DNA from: Symsagittifera roscoffensis
Taxonomy: Eukaryota; Xenacoelomorpha; Acoela; Convolutidae
Direction of reading: 5' to 3'
DNA: 64,000 nt
Assembly (NCBI RefSeq): GCF_963678635.1
Contig: NC_087065.1
Location: forward strand, 44,021,430-44,085,429
In this document: positions 50,761 through 62,825 of the stretch, piece by piece
Layout of the letters: every line of letters begins with the position of its first letter
How positions within the stretch are numbered: the stretch's first letter is position 1
Notes under the pieces: generated by a model
The model's input: only the letters and a program-made list of their open reading frames with translations
The model's database searches: none
What the model was told of the DNA's origin: nothing
Translations under genes and position numbers: made by a program

Positions 50761-51840
50761 GTAAGTCAATTAACGCAATATCAGAAGATACAAATTGTTC
50801 AGACCTAAAAATAACCAACTGGGTGAAGACAACATATCCTGGTTTGTGTACAAGAATCGGGAGAGCACGTAACCATATAGTGCAAACAATATTTCTAAAT
50901 GAATTTAAAGCACTACAACAAAAAGGTAGGAGGATCGCTATACACATTCAGGAAAAAGTGGAACAAGAAATTAAATCCCTCATAAATCAAAGGAATATTG
51001 TCAAGTTGGAAAAATGCAGCGATCAACAGTTTATCAGCCCATTAGTCATCACGGTCAAGAAAGACCAATCAATTAAATTGGCTATGGATTCTAAGCAAAT
51101 TCATAAAATGATACATGAGAACAAGTATCAGATGCCCGGATGAACTGTTGTCTGACCTTCTCAATCAGCGCAAGAAGGCCACAACAAGTCAGGTACCACA
51201 CTGTTCTCAACGATTGTTCTTCGGTATGAGTACAGTCAGCTAAAATTTGACGAAACTACACGGGAGCAATGTAATTTCAGCATAATTGGGGGTCAGACAA
51301 CAGGCACATATCAGTTTCAAACAGGTTTTTACGGCCTAACTGATATGCCTGCCGAATTTCAGAAAACCATCGACCTAACACTGAATAATGAAATGGATAC
51401 ATTTGCATTTCTGGATGACATAATAATTATATCCCACGGTACAAAAGAAGATCACATAAACAAACTAAAAAACATTTTAGACAAGCTGGACGCTGAAAAT
51501 ATGGCAATATCACCAGATAAGAGTAAATTTGGATGTAAACAAGTAGAATGGTTGGGTTATGTCCTTAACGAATATGGTACAATCCCAATGCAGAAAAAGA
51601 CGGACGCAATAGTACAGCTAAGTCATCCAAAAACGTTCAAGCAATTAAAGAGCTTCATGGGCTCGATAAAACACTTAAATAAATTTATCCCCAATCTAGC
51701 GCAGTTATGCACCCCACTCCGTCCGTTGCTATCAAACGAAAACAAATTTCTTTTTACATGGGATGATACTCATGAAAAAGCTTTTAAAATCATATTAGAA
51801 GCAGTTCACAGTATTACTAAAAATCGCCATTTTAAAAGTA
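50761..51840 (+). pseudogene. Retroelement 1 reverse transcriptase
   Basis: N-terminal part ends SIKLAMDSKQIHKMIHENKY at 51143. A frameshifted stretch follows, then FQTGFYGLTDMPAEFQ and the catalytic FLDD at 51408-51419 with FGCKQVEWLGYVL. One catalytic region is intact but not in a single frame. Confidence 0.5.
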
Positions 51841-52720
51841 GCCGAGACACGCGTGTGGTATGTGATGCTAGCCGGGATGGAATCGGATGTGCACTGGAAC
51901 AAGAAACTCCGGACGGATGGGCAAAAATCGCCTATGCCTCACGATTTCTAAAATCCTGTGAAAGTAAATACTCGGTAAACGAACTAGAACTGCTCGCGGC
52001 AGTCTGGGCAATAGAGCACTTTAAATACCTTTATACGGTAGAAGATTTAAACTGATCCCCGACCATCAAGCCCTTACTATCGCGTTACAATGCAACAAGA
52101 ACCATAAAATAACGCTCATGGTTGCAGGAACATGTATTCATTGTGTGAGCGTACGATTACACTAATCATTCAAGATTGGTACATCAATGTTGTGGGTTTT
52201 GGAGTTTTTCAGAAATTGAAGACAATATTGACTTCAAATTGGAAAAAACAACTCAAACGCTTGACTTAAATAAAAAGAATTTTACGGAGCGACGGATGTA
52301 TAGTTTTCAGGTCAATTTGTTCCTGTTAAAGTTGGTCAAAGAGGTTGACAAATAACCTTGAAGATTCTTTTGTTCATTTAGAAGTCAAATTTATTATCAT
52401 TGTTTACAATGCAACAAAAACAATAAAATCTATCAAAGCAGGTTAACCAGATGGATAGACCGACTATTACCATTTGACCTTGATAAAAAACATCTCGCGG
52501 GTAGCAAAATGGGGCTAATTGACTATATTTCAAGGCACCCAGTAGGAAAACCTCAACCGCCCGCGTACTGGGATGAACACTTTGTAGTCGCCATCATTGA
52601 CAATTTCCTCGCTTGCCTTGAATTTCAAGATAGCGCAAGCTTAAATTTAGAAATGAACTCAAATCCGTACGGAGTACCTAACACGCAAAAGCTCGACCGG
52701 AACGAAAACGGTATTCGTTG
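51841..52720 (+). pseudogene. Retroelement 1 RNase H, split by an insertion
   Basis: VVCDASRDGIGCAL and YSVNELELLAAVWAIEHF are RNase H motifs. A frameshift near 52036 is followed by a DHQAL motif in another frame. The gene is interrupted at 52111-52403 and resumes to MGLIDYISRHPVGKPQPP and a TGA at 52719. Confidence 0.5.
52111..52403 (+). mobile_element. 293-bp insertion in pol with 26-base flanking duplication
   Basis: Flanked by two near-identical 26-base copies (52085-52110 and 52404-52429) of a pol segment. The insert matches the 3' part of the TATA-containing repeats at 61785-62432 and 62826-63456. It looks like a 5'-truncated insertion. Confidence 0.5.
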
Positions 52721-52862
52721 AGATTCGTTTGAAACACATAACACGTACACTTTAAGTAGTCAACAGCCAAATTTCAGTCGGTACCAACATTGTCCGAAAT
52801 TTGAGAAGCGTAAATTTGATCATTATCAAAATCATGTCAAGAACCAACAACACCACTCTGAA

Positions 52863-54280
52863 ATGAACAGGCAAATCACGAACACTTCATCCGGAATGTC
52901 TTTGCCTCCGTTCCAACGAATCCTGCGAAAATGCCACAAAGGGGCTCAGACAACAATTTCTATTCATCCGAAGAACATTTCTTCCTTCGACACGTTCAAA
53001 CAGTTGCAAAAAGACCTGACATTCAGTGATACATCTCATCACGTCATACCTTCAGAGGATAGCTTAACTCTTCAACGAATACCCAGAGACCAAGCCTGCC
53101 AAACAAACCAAGAGGAAACCCCACAACCATGTTGGGCCAACACGATGACAGAGGAAGAGGACGTCCCGATGTATCGACGCCAGCTTAGGAAAGTGTTTGA
53201 CAGTTCCTTCATAGCAGCAGCAACAAAGAAGGATAGGTCCCTCAACCCTTTGCTCAACATGGTCAGAGGACAAAAATGGGAGACTATAAAGTCATGTTAC
53301 GGACCCTACTTCTATAAGGTAAGAGATAGGCTCTCGGTGCGAGATAGAATCCTTCTCTACGACGACCGAGCAGTGATACCTAAACAGTTGAGACAAACTC
53401 TCGTTGACTCATTCCACTTGACACATCCAGGCCAAGGCGGGATGCTGGAGGCAGCAAAGAATGTATGGTATCCGTACCTAGACAGGGACATCGTTGCCAC
53501 AGACCAGAACTGTAAAGAGTGCCCCCAGAAAAGTAAAAACCTAAAAGTTATATCGGGGAATACTCATTTCACGTCATTAGACTCCGTAGTTGAACCCAAC
53601 GAAGAAATCCAATTGGATTTCGCGGAGCCGCTGCCGGACGAAAATAGTAAGGATGTCTACATTCTGGTAGGGGTCGACCGTTTCTCTCGTTTCCCATCAG
53701 CCAAAGTAGTCACAAATAATAAAGCGGACACAATAATCCGATTTATGCAAACCCACATAGTAAACGATGGGTCCCACGAAACATACGGTGTGATCAGGCA
53801 CAAGGGTTTTGGGCGAAAAAGTTTATGTTGAATTGTAAAGATAATAACATCAAACTTATATTCGCACCGGTCGACGATCACCGATCCATAGGTATGGTGT
53901 AACGACTAATAAGAACGCTAAAATCAAGACTCTCGGTTATGAAAATCGATAACCGAAACATACCATATAAACTTGCATCAGACGTGACCGAACTTATCAA
54001 AAACCTAAGAATAACGCCGAACACCACAATTAAATTAACACCATNNNNNNNNNNNNNNNNNNNNNNNNNNNNNNNNNNNNNNNNNNNNNNNNNNNNNNNN
54101 NNNNNNNNNNNNNNNNNNNNNNNNNNNNNNNNNNNNNNNNNNNNNNNNNNNNNNNNNNNNNNNNNNNNNNNNNNNNNNNNNNNNNNNNNNNNNNNNNNNN
54201 NNNNNNNNNNNNNNNNNNNNNNNNNNNNNNNNNNNNNNNNNNNNTTCCATGTTTCCGTCCCCAGAGAGGTAGAGTTTTAG
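52863..54280 (+). pseudogene. Retroelement 1 integrase
   Basis: Zinc-binding region with HLTHPGQGG and CKECPQKSKNLK. First catalytic Asp in IQLDFAEPLP, then VGVDRFSRFPSAKV. The frame is lost near 53790, and the third catalytic region continues in another frame to 54044, where the assembly gap starts. The sequence after the gap (54245-54280) ends VPREVEF. Confidence 0.5.
54045..54244. other. Assembly gap (200 N)
   Basis: Exactly 200 ambiguous bases, a conventional placeholder length, within the integrase C-terminal region of retroelement 1. The true distance is unknown. Confidence 0.5.
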
Positions 54281-54300
54281 TCAAACAGGAAAATTACTTC

Positions 54301-55132
54301 CGTTCGAAAACAAAGGAAAAATTTTTCGATCCAATAAATTGATTGGCGATAGCTAGCGCACTATGCAAAGCAAGTTTCATTTTCATCATTCGATCCGTTT
54401 TAGTACGATAACTTAAAAACAGAAGCTTTCTAAAACTATTAAATCAACAAGAAGTGAGTCAGTTTTTTTTCAGAGTTAAAGGTGATTGCCAATTAGTTTT
54501 TGAATGGAGAAACGTATCGTTTTTTCCCCATAAAAACTGCGGGTGTATTTTTGCAGATGTATTTGACCAAAAACTACACCAAAGCTTACACTTAATCTAA
54601 TTATGCAGATAACCGAAGGTAATATAATTATTTTTTTGAACTTCAGTCTTCAAACATGAGTCGCATGTCTCGATAAACAGTCTTTTACGGACCGATGTAT
54701 GTATAGGTCCTGGCGTTTGTCCGAAAACTGCTCAGAGATTTACTTATCTTATTGCCGGACAAACGATAATTTTTGCATTATTTAGGCTGCTGCAATTTAT
54801 TTACAAAATTTAAAACCAAGCATGAAAAATGGCGTTGATTGACAGCGCTTTTTAGCAATCGAATCTAATTTACTGGATGAAAGATTTTTTTTTTCATAGC
54901 CGAATTGACCAGCAACAACTTTTTTAAAGAACTCAAATAACTTTTCAACTGATGTTTTTTTATTTTGGCGTTTATAGAGCAGACACAGCAACTGATTTTT
55001 GTGACCGCCATGCACTTATGTGTCTCATTGGCGTCTACAGTGCAAAAAGTAGGCTGCTTTGTGCAATGTAGATCCGCGTGGAAAGGCTCTTAATTTTGCT
55101 TCTAACATCCGGCCTAACAGACCAATCAAATT
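54301..55132. other. Between the two retroelements
   Basis: AT-rich sequence with no recognisable feature. A 72-codon minus-strand frame at 54797-55015 has no similarity I can name. Confidence 0.5.
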
Positions 55133-55336
55133 TGTGCAAGGATGCGTGAGCACTACTTCATAAATTAATGGATCGTAAAACGTAAAAAAACTGTAAATCA
55201 ATACGGTACTTGCACACACTGGCTGTACGTACACTTCACTCTCACTTAAACAATTACTTTGATAGTCATATTACGTTACGCAATGTATAAACACAAAAAC
55301 ATAAACGGGTTATCGGAACATAAATTGACCTCTACA
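55133..55336 (-). repeat. Retroelement 2 3' LTR
   Basis: 204 bp, aligned with 61315-61520 along its whole length (for example GTGAGCACTACTTCATAA, GGATCGTAAAACGTA, CACTGGCTGTAC, TTATCGGAACATAA) with perhaps 15-20 percent divergence. Preceded in element sense by the purine-rich CGAAGGGAGAACG. Confidence 0.5.
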
Positions 55337-55599
55337 CTACGTTCTCCCTTCGAAAAATTTCAATCCAAAAAATTTCTAGTAAATGATGCATCTGATTGAT
55401 CATAATCAATCTAAACTATCATAGTTTGTCAGTTTGGTTGCATAACCATCGGTTACAAATGCCGCTATTCTTCCCTTTCTCTGATGGATCACAAATTCTC
55501 GTGTTCCTCTAAACTTTGACGAAGGTCGTCCTCCATCATGCTTATGGCTGAAATTTCGTCAGCAAGGTCTAAATCATCCGTTGCAAAAAGACCGCTCGA

Positions 55600-57174
55600 G
55601 TCGCCGCTTAGCTTGATTTTATCTGCCGTTCCTTGTACCATTGCTTATGCTCCTCTTGCTGAGTTTAATCGGCGTGCTGATTTTGACTCTCCGAGCCATG
55701 GGCACCGTTGATTCCAAGTCATTTCCGATCTGTATCAGCAATTCTCTCCCAGCCTGGTCTTTTGGCAACCGTGTCCTGTGTATTTCGGCCTGCGCAATGT
55801 CCACTAACTTAAGTTGGAATTCTTTCAACTATTCCTAAATGTAATCTCCAGCCCTTAGTATAGATATTGTAATTGAAAACCGCCTATGACGTTCCCCGTC
55901 GAATCCGTAACTGATGGGACCCCGATGTATGCTTAACGATGCGACGCAGTGTGTTCAGCACGTCGGCAAAATCCCCTGACACGTCTTTGTTAAGTCCAGC
56001 AATGTCGTCCTGTATGTAATCCTGTCCCCAGTAGAAGTGGCACATTTCTCTATCGAAATACGTGTCTTCGTCACTTCTCTTTTCGGGCTCGGAATCTTCT
56101 TCTGGAAGTTGGTGTTAATGGTTTCTTCACCCTGTCCACCACACCGGTGTTGCCTCCTCCTCTGTACCTATTCACTGTTCTCAGTACCACACTCGATGAA
56201 GCTTTCCACTGCTCCCCTAACTCTCCGTCAGAGGTATTCCGAGCCGTGAAAATTGCACTTTTGAACAACCTCTCCTCCAAAAACTTTTGTGGTCTTTTTT
56301 CTCGTAATGACCGTGTATTATGGCGAGTGACCGTCGTAGGCTGTGAACTCTCGGTTTTCTGCTGAGCCCCTGGGCTCTTAGAAGATGATGTACTCACCCC
56401 TCTTCCTTGGCGTCCATCGGCGTAGCTCTCGGCGACGACAGTTTGCCCCCTGTGGGTTGAGGTTCTTGGGTATCCATCTCCTGCGAGTCAGGCTCTCCTT
56501 CCTCCTCTGTATCCTCACCGCCCTCTTCTGCTGATGACATTGCCACCGGACTAGTTGGAAGCACAATGTCTCCAACCGGAGCACGCTGCCATCCTCTGGG
56601 CTCGAAAAAGGTACAATAACTCTTTTGGTCAGCATCTTATCCGACGGATTGCTTGTAGCTCTTTTGTTGTATCACTTGGCTTAGCACCCTCGGCTAACAT
56701 CTCTGACACCAACGGCTGAGCCGTCGGGCACTTCGATTTTGCTTCTAAATGAAATGGGCGATTGCCTACCGGGCTCTCGGTAGACATCAGTGCCTCCGAT
56801 GAGCTATCGATAGTTATCGGGTTCTCCGCAGTTCTCCTGGCAACTGAAACCTTTTCGTGAGTAATTCGCCAGTTGTCTCTTCTGATGCTGAAATTGCTGC
56901 AGTTTTGCGGGCATCCTAGTCTTGTTTGTCGCCCTTTCTAGCCGTTGGACTCTTGAACCACTTCCGGTAATGGCGTTCCTTTTGTCTGAAATACTTGTTC
57001 ATTGAGTTGTTCAAAGTAAGGTTCCAATTTCAACCGATCCTTGATATTTCTAAAAAATTGTTTAACCTTTTTTTCTGGGCTTAAAGCACTAGAGCTTTGT
57101 TTGATTCCCCTGTCGAACTCTTCGGGACCGCCACATCCGATACTAACGGCTGAACATTCCCATGTTCGGTTCAT
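55600..57174 (-). pseudogene. Retroelement 2 extra coding-like region after integrase
   Basis: Successive minus-strand frames at 56938-57174, 56378-56635, 56071-56397 and 55619-55828 give Arg/Ser/Thr/Pro-rich basic peptides in a GC-richer stretch. No membrane segment, so no support for an env gene. Could be an integrase tail or an element-specific extra protein. Confidence 0.5.
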
Positions 57175-57315
57175 CGTCTGGTCTACCGTAAACCTCCATT
57201 ACCTTTGCGGGAAACATCTTCTTGTTTCGATCTAGAGAAAACAACACTTTTTTCCACGACAAGTTTTGAGTCGAAGCAGTTCTAATGTTGTACAGAGTTT
57301 CGTTTCAAGCAATTT

Positions 57316-57942
57316 TTAAACTTGGCTTTGGTTTCTGAAAGGAGTATGCCATAAGCCTTCCCGAAAAGTACGTACACAACGTTCAACCAGACCCGTGGCC
57401 CGATGCATCCCTACCGACGAAAAAATCAATTGTATATAATGTTGTGTACAAAATTGTCGAGTTGATTCAGCCACAATACCCGATCCTTGCTCGGTCCGTA
57501 TCACCCTCGGTATAGCGTGGACTGTTATGTATTTTTCTACAATTTTTTTTCTAACCGCGGCCGTTGTACGCGTTGTTGTTTGAACCGTAGGGAATTTTGA
57601 GAAGCGATCGACACAAATCAGTAAGTACTTATTCGCACCCCAGGTGTAAGGCAATGGACCCAAGAAATCGACAAGTATTTCTTGGTTAGCTTCCTTTGTC
57701 GGATCCGAATTCGCAGTCTCAGTACTGAATATAACAAACTTTAAATTCTTACCGGATTTAATGCACTCTTCGCAATTTTCCGCGGTTATTTGAATCTTCC
57801 GATCCATGTATGGCCACCAGAAGTATTTATTAGCGACATAACGCACCTTAAAGAGACCCGCATGGTCTCTGCGTAAACGAGCCATAATAGGAGCTCGTAA
57901 TTGAGGCGGAAACATCAATTTGTCCTCCATAAAAAATGCCAA
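57316..57942 (-). pseudogene. Retroelement 2 integrase
   Basis: 208 open codons. CEECIKSGKNLK zinc part, first Asp in ILVDFLGPLP, VDRFSKFPTVQT, then IRTEQGSG where the family has RTDQG, and the Glu in TGLVERCVRTF. The second catalytic position is therefore D-to-E. Confidence 0.5.
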
Positions 57943-58479
57943 TAGAGGTGTGGAGTTTGGAAGCGTAATTTTAAATAAAGGCCCTTAATTGAGGAGAAAA
58001 TAATATTTTGTCCTCAATAAACAAGATGCCATTAGAGGTGTGGTGTTTCGAAGCGTAATTACAAAATTAAGTTTCAAGATTCCGAATCGCTGTATAATCT
58101 TTTGCTAATGAAGCGTCAATAACGCACTCAGGATCTCATCAGCTTTAGTCAAGATTCAGATGAACTCGGCGTCAAAAAGTTCCGGTTAATCGAACAGGGT
58201 TGACGGGAACATTTCCACCGGTATGATGTGACAGTCAGCTGAAGGCTGTCTAGAAGAATTGGTACTATGAATGGTAATAAAAAGAATTTCCCTGGTGTCC
58301 CACCCCGGATTATTTACAGTAATCGAATCTGAGTTCTCGCTATCTACAAAAGGTTAACTAATTGGCAATTGTTTTAACTTTCTGTCGGGTAGTGAGTTCT
58401 GACACAAAATTGGATCAAGTGACACTTTTTGTACGCGTCAAAAATTTTTATCGCTGTGCATTCTTTTCGATTACGCAAT

Positions 58480-58750
58480 TCCCGTTCAGATTTTGTTTTG
58501 TGCATGCCGTCATTTGCCAGTAAACTAGTTTGGCACGATTAGACCGCTTTGTGATCAGTAATTTTTTTTGGGCCACAAAGCAGCTAACAATTCAAACCCA
58601 TTGATACTGTATTTCAACTCCGCTTCATTCAATAAACGAGAGACGTACGAAATAGGCTTCCAACCGTTTGGATAGAACTGTTACAATGCAGCGCCTAGAC
58701 TTTTTTGATGCATCACACTTATTTTGTGTTTTTTTTCCGTATGTCGAATT
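58480..58750 (-). pseudogene. Retroelement 2 RNase H remnant
   Basis: Minus-strand reading of about 58557-58670 gives PISYVSRLLNEAELKYSING and FELLAALW, the RNase H segment equivalent to YSVNELELLAAVW of retroelement 1. Flanks are frameshifted and unreadable. Confidence 0.5.
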
Positions 58751-58814
58751 AATGATTTTGTACAAACATTTTTAGTATAATTATCATTGTTCCAAATGCT
58801 CTTTCATGGTTTTC

Positions 58815-59558
58815 TCACCATTCAAATAGTCCGTGCTTCTTCAATAGGTCGCGGAAGAGTTCTGCTGCGTCCGCCCATTTTGGAATCAACCTAATAAATT
58901 GGTTCATTGAGCCAATCAAAAATCGGATGTTGATAATGTTTTCTGGTTTTTTCATTCTGAGTATCGACCAGACTTTTCTTTCCACCGGTGCTGTACCTTT
59001 GTTCGATAGTTTAAACCCAAACCACTCGCTATCTTTTGCAAACTTAGTGCCTTTACTCCACTTTACCGCAGCATTATTTTCAATTAAAACCTGCAGCAGT
59101 TTTCTCACTTCCCGCCAATGGCGCTCCGCCGACCCTCGCGTCGCTATGAGGATGTCTTCCAAGTACACATGAACACCCGGTAAATGCTCCACCAAGGAAC
59201 CCATAAACCTTCCAAACTCATTAGGCAGATCTCCCAATCCGTAGAAACCAGTCTTTAACCGGTACGATCCCGTGATAATATCCCCAACTACGCTAAAATT
59301 TCGTTGCCGACTGGTTGCTTCACTCAGCGCCATCTGTGAGTACGCATTTTTTGAGTAGTTATTTGAGAATCATATCGGATCCGAGGTATTACCACTCACA
59401 GCTAAGGCCACATTATCGATTATTTCGTTCATGTTCAGCATTTGGTATCGATTGCGGCAGATCTGCTTATTAATCAGCTTGGAGTTTAAGGTCAGTTTGA
59501 CTGAATTGTCCATTTTGCCGTTAAAACCGCGCGTAAGATAAAACAATCTTCGGTGCAA
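58815..59558 (-). pseudogene. Retroelement 2 reverse transcriptase
   Basis: N-terminal piece (59370-59558) with LINKQICRNRYQML, then 58815-59333 with LKTGFYGLGDLPNEFGRFM, HVYLEDILIA and WFGFKLSNKG. The catalytic box reads LEDI where xxDD is required, so the second aspartate is lost. Confidence 0.5.
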
Positions 59559-59749
59559 TTACATAATATACAATATTCCCGTCTTGAGGCAACCCGTTTC
59601 ATCGACTTTTGGTAACACATTGGTTTCATCGACTTTTGGTAACTTGAATTGGACATGGCGGCTCGTGAAAGTGTGTTCTAACTCGCAATTTTCAACGCCC
59701 CTTTCCGTTTGAATAGCTCCTTGAACTCTTTCAGCATAATTGTTCAATT

Positions 59750-60153
59750 ATACTTGCATTGAGCCGGTGAATAGTCTCTGATAAAATTCAGGGTGCTGTC
59801 TGTCCCCCACATCGTTAAAGGACCCTGCTGTTTTTTTTTGGCGAACTTCGACGCCCAAGGCTGGCAGGATAATTTTTCCCTTAATAGCCCTTTGACCCCT
59901 CTGTGATAAAAAAAAATTCGGCAATTTTCGCCACAAAGCCTTTCGATTCAATATCCACAAAGATTCCGCCCATTATCCTAATCACGTCGTCTGTCGCACT
60001 ATAAAAAATGTTCCTAATCTCCTCCGGCATGAATTTAACACCAATAAATTGATCTCGAGTTTCTAAATCATGTAGTTTCGTTTGCGAGATAAACGATAAT
60101 GGGCTGGCGCAATCGTCCTGGCAGCATTCTGTCTGCAAACGGTTTTGGCCCAT
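59750..60153 (-). pseudogene. Retroelement 2 protease region
   Basis: Placed between the knuckle and RT. GGIFVDIESKGFVAKIAEFF has the hydrophobic-D setting of an aspartic protease, but DIE stands where DTG or DSG is expected, so it is not a usable active site. Assignment rests mostly on position. Confidence 0.5.
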
Positions 60154-60208
60154 TTAAATTTCAATCAATTTCCAGTTTTTTTGCCACCCATTTCCATAAG
60201 GTTCCTGA

Positions 60209-61310
60209 TCAAAAAACGCCAAATTCTTCTTCATCTTGTTTTTCCAACTTACGAATGACATTTCTTTCACACTGTGTGAACTCGTATGTACCGTCGACTT
60301 GATTGAACGATGATTTCTTACAAAATCTTGCGAAATGCCCGCGGCAACTGCAATTGTTGCAAGTTATGTTTTTTGCTTTACATTGGTCCCAATGATTCGG
60401 TTTTAGTTTTCCACAATTGTGACTTTTGTCCAGCATATGGTTCTTTACTCCATTAACCGGTTCTCGTTTGACGTAGCTTCCCTTTTGGCCCGGAAAATTC
60501 GAAGCTGCATTGTTTGGTCGTTTACCCTTAAATTAATTCTTACCGAATCTTGGCAATCTTCCACTAACTTTGTTGTACATAAGTTCACCCCTTTCGCGAA
60601 CAGCAGCAAAAGTTAACGCCTCAGCCCGACTCATCGTTTCCATGCACCATTGCTTTTTCAGCTCTGCGTTTTTCATATTAAGTATGAAAACGTCACTATC
60701 AAGCGATTCTTCCCGATCACCGAAATCACAGCCGCGGGTGAGATCACTCAACGCCCCAAAGAATTGCTCCATGCCCTCATTATCTCTTAATCTTGTCCAC
60801 AACATATGAATCCTTTGTTGGTAACACTCGGTTCTTCTTGAAACGTATCTGTTGGAATCTTCCACAATTCAGTGAAGGTCATGTGCACAATCTTACAATA
60901 CCGATGTTTTGATTGAAATATATCTGTCCTTTTTTATCCAATGACAAAAATAACTTCGATTTCAATCGCTTATCCGCGTCACCCCGGGTCGATCCTTTGA
61001 ACGTCCTGCGTTCGTTTTCCGCCCGCCGCTTTTTTTTCGTCCCGCCATGCTGTTATTGCCGTTGCGTTTTTCGTCTCCCGATCCGTTCTCGCCTGTTGGT
61101 CCTTTGTTTCAAGTGGCTTTTCCCCTGTCGGATAAGGACTATTGGGAAACCCATTATCTTGCAATCGATCCTTATTATCGAGTTCTTCCTTAGGGATAAC
61201 TATCAGCTGGAAGCTCTGAATCCATTATTTCCCCGATACCGGGCTTCACTGCGATGGGCCAGCCCAAAAAAACGTCCAAACCACGATAGGCCGAATCCGT
61301 AATTGACTTC
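60209..61310 (-). pseudogene. Retroelement 2 gag with CCHC zinc knuckle
   Basis: The segment at 60533-60865 resembles gag of retroelement 1 (ERGELMYNKVSG against its IRREKGFENQL). The frame at 60209-60436 has the complete CX2CX4HX4C knuckle CNNCSCRGHFARFC. A basic N-terminal part is at 60979-61164. In several frames. Confidence 0.5.
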
Positions 61311-61314
61311 GCCA

Positions 61315-61520
61315 TGTGCAAGTATGTGTGAGCACTACTTCATAACCTAAGTGGATCGTAAAACGTAGAAGAAACAACTTTAGCTCGATACGGTACTCGC
61401 AGCCACTGGCTGTACTTACACTTCACCCTGACTGTAACGTTGACCTCGTTAGTCATATGACTTCACGTAATGTATGAATATAATATAAACGTGTTATCGG
61501 AACATAACTTGAACTCTACA
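61315..61520 (-). repeat. Retroelement 2 5' LTR
   Basis: 206 bp, TGT...ACA ends. Directly followed, in minus-strand sense, by TGGCGAAGTCAATTACGG, a plausible primer-binding site. Aligns with 55133-55336. Confidence 0.5.
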
Positions 61521-61784
61521 TTATGAAACCCTCAATACAGTGACTGAAAATTTTCATAGCCAATACTGAATTATAAAGTTCCACAACTCCCGATGTAAAA
61601 ATCAGAACTGTAAAGAAATCTGGATTGTTTCGTGTTTGTTTCGCTCTCATTTTGGTTTTCACTGTTTTGTGTAAACTGTTTTTTTTTGTCTATGACGAGC
61701 TATAGGAGGCCCCACAGCACCACCATGCAAAGTTAATGAAGCAATTGATGCTGATCTGACTTATGAAGCGAGAGATGTCACTAT

Positions 61785-62432
61785 ACCAAACATTTCAATA
61801 AATTGTAACTAAAAAAACTTCTAATCCTCGTTCTCGGACTGCACATTTTCAGCTAGGATATTGATATTATCAAAAACTAACGTAAAGTTAGCAAACAAAA
61901 TGTTCTTTGAAACTGATGCGTTCCAGCACGACTCGTTCCACGACAATTGAAGCAAAGTCGCTTGACTTATTAATCTGACGATAGAGTTAGAATTTTGGGC
62001 AACGCGCTATATAAAGTTGCTTGTTATCAATTGGACACATTTCCTTCATTGTTACAGACATGTCGTCAAATTGACTGTCTGTATTACTTCTGGGACTAGT
62101 TTCAGTGTAAGCTGATGCTCACAATTGCTGGCACGTGTATTCTTTGTTTGAGTTTACTGTTGTGCTTAGCCTTCAAGATTGAAGTGTCAAAGTTGTGCGC
62201 TTTGGAGTATTTCAGCAATTATTGACAATAATGACTTCAAATCTGAAAAACCATTTAAGCGCTTCATTTAAACAGAAAAAAAATTTTACGAAAGGTTGAT
62301 GTATAGTTTTTTTGATTGCGACTATACTATATTTGCTTGTCTTTATTTTAAATTGTGCCTATTCAAGTTGGTCAATCTTGAGTTGTTCTTAGTTCAACTA
62401 GAAGTCAAATATTTTTATATTGTGTACAAACT
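61785..62432 (+). repeat. TATA-containing direct repeat, copy 1
   Basis: Aligned over about 640 bp with 62826-63456. Contains TATATAAA at 62008-62015 in GGGCAACGCGCTATATAAAG, followed by a conserved block with GTCGTCAAATTGACTGTCTG and GTATTACTTC. Looks like a core promoter within a repeat. No long open frame. Confidence 0.5.
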
Positions 62433-62825
62433 CCGGTAAATCAGCTAAGCAAGTAATGGATTTAACGCTTCTTACAGCAATTCATTTGATGAATTATTCA
62501 TATCGTGAATATCCTTGGGAAGGGCAAATAGTTCAGAACCAAGATGGGTAGGATTTCGTATTGATAAGTCGTAGTAAGGTCTAGAAATCTTTTCTGTTCC
62601 GAAAAAGGCAAGTTTCACTGTGGGCCTATTAGCTTCTATAAGGTTTTTTTTGCATGAACGCGCAATGCATCAGTACTAGCAAACGCCAAAGCTTGTTTAA
62701 CTTCAAAACTTTGTATCTCTCGCATTTCTCGTAGCGTAGTTTGGTCACTTTTTTGTTACATATGTGGTAAAATCGTTGTTTTTGCCAAATCTCTCTTGAT
62801 TGTTAAACGCGACTCTCTCAGCTCC

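Larger units (their letters stand above)
49302..54300 (+). mobile_element. Ty3/gypsy-type LTR retroelement 1, broken copy
   Basis: TGGCGCAGCCAGCAG at 49302 looks like a tRNA primer-binding site. Then in order gag, zinc knuckle, protease, reverse transcriptase, RNase H and integrase, the Ty3/gypsy order. Broken by several frameshifts, an in-frame TGA, a 293-bp insertion (52111-52403) and the assembly gap. No LTR pair located. Confidence 0.5.
55133..61520 (-). mobile_element. LTR retroelement 2 (Ty3/gypsy type), minus strand, both LTRs
   Basis: About 6.4 kb between two matching LTRs. In element orientation: 5' LTR, TGG-starting primer-binding site directly after it, gag, zinc knuckle, protease, RT, RNase H, integrase, a further 1.9-kb coding-like region, purine tract GAAGGGAGAA, 3' LTR. 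Many frameshifts and stops. No target duplication at the outer edges, so old or rearranged. Confidence 0.5.

Noticed and set aside
54797-55015. 72-codon minus-strand frame as a gene
   Set aside because: No recognisable motif, isolated between two retroelements.
55600-57174. Envelope gene in retroelement 2
   Set aside because: No signal peptide, membrane helix or Cys pattern visible in any of the open segments.
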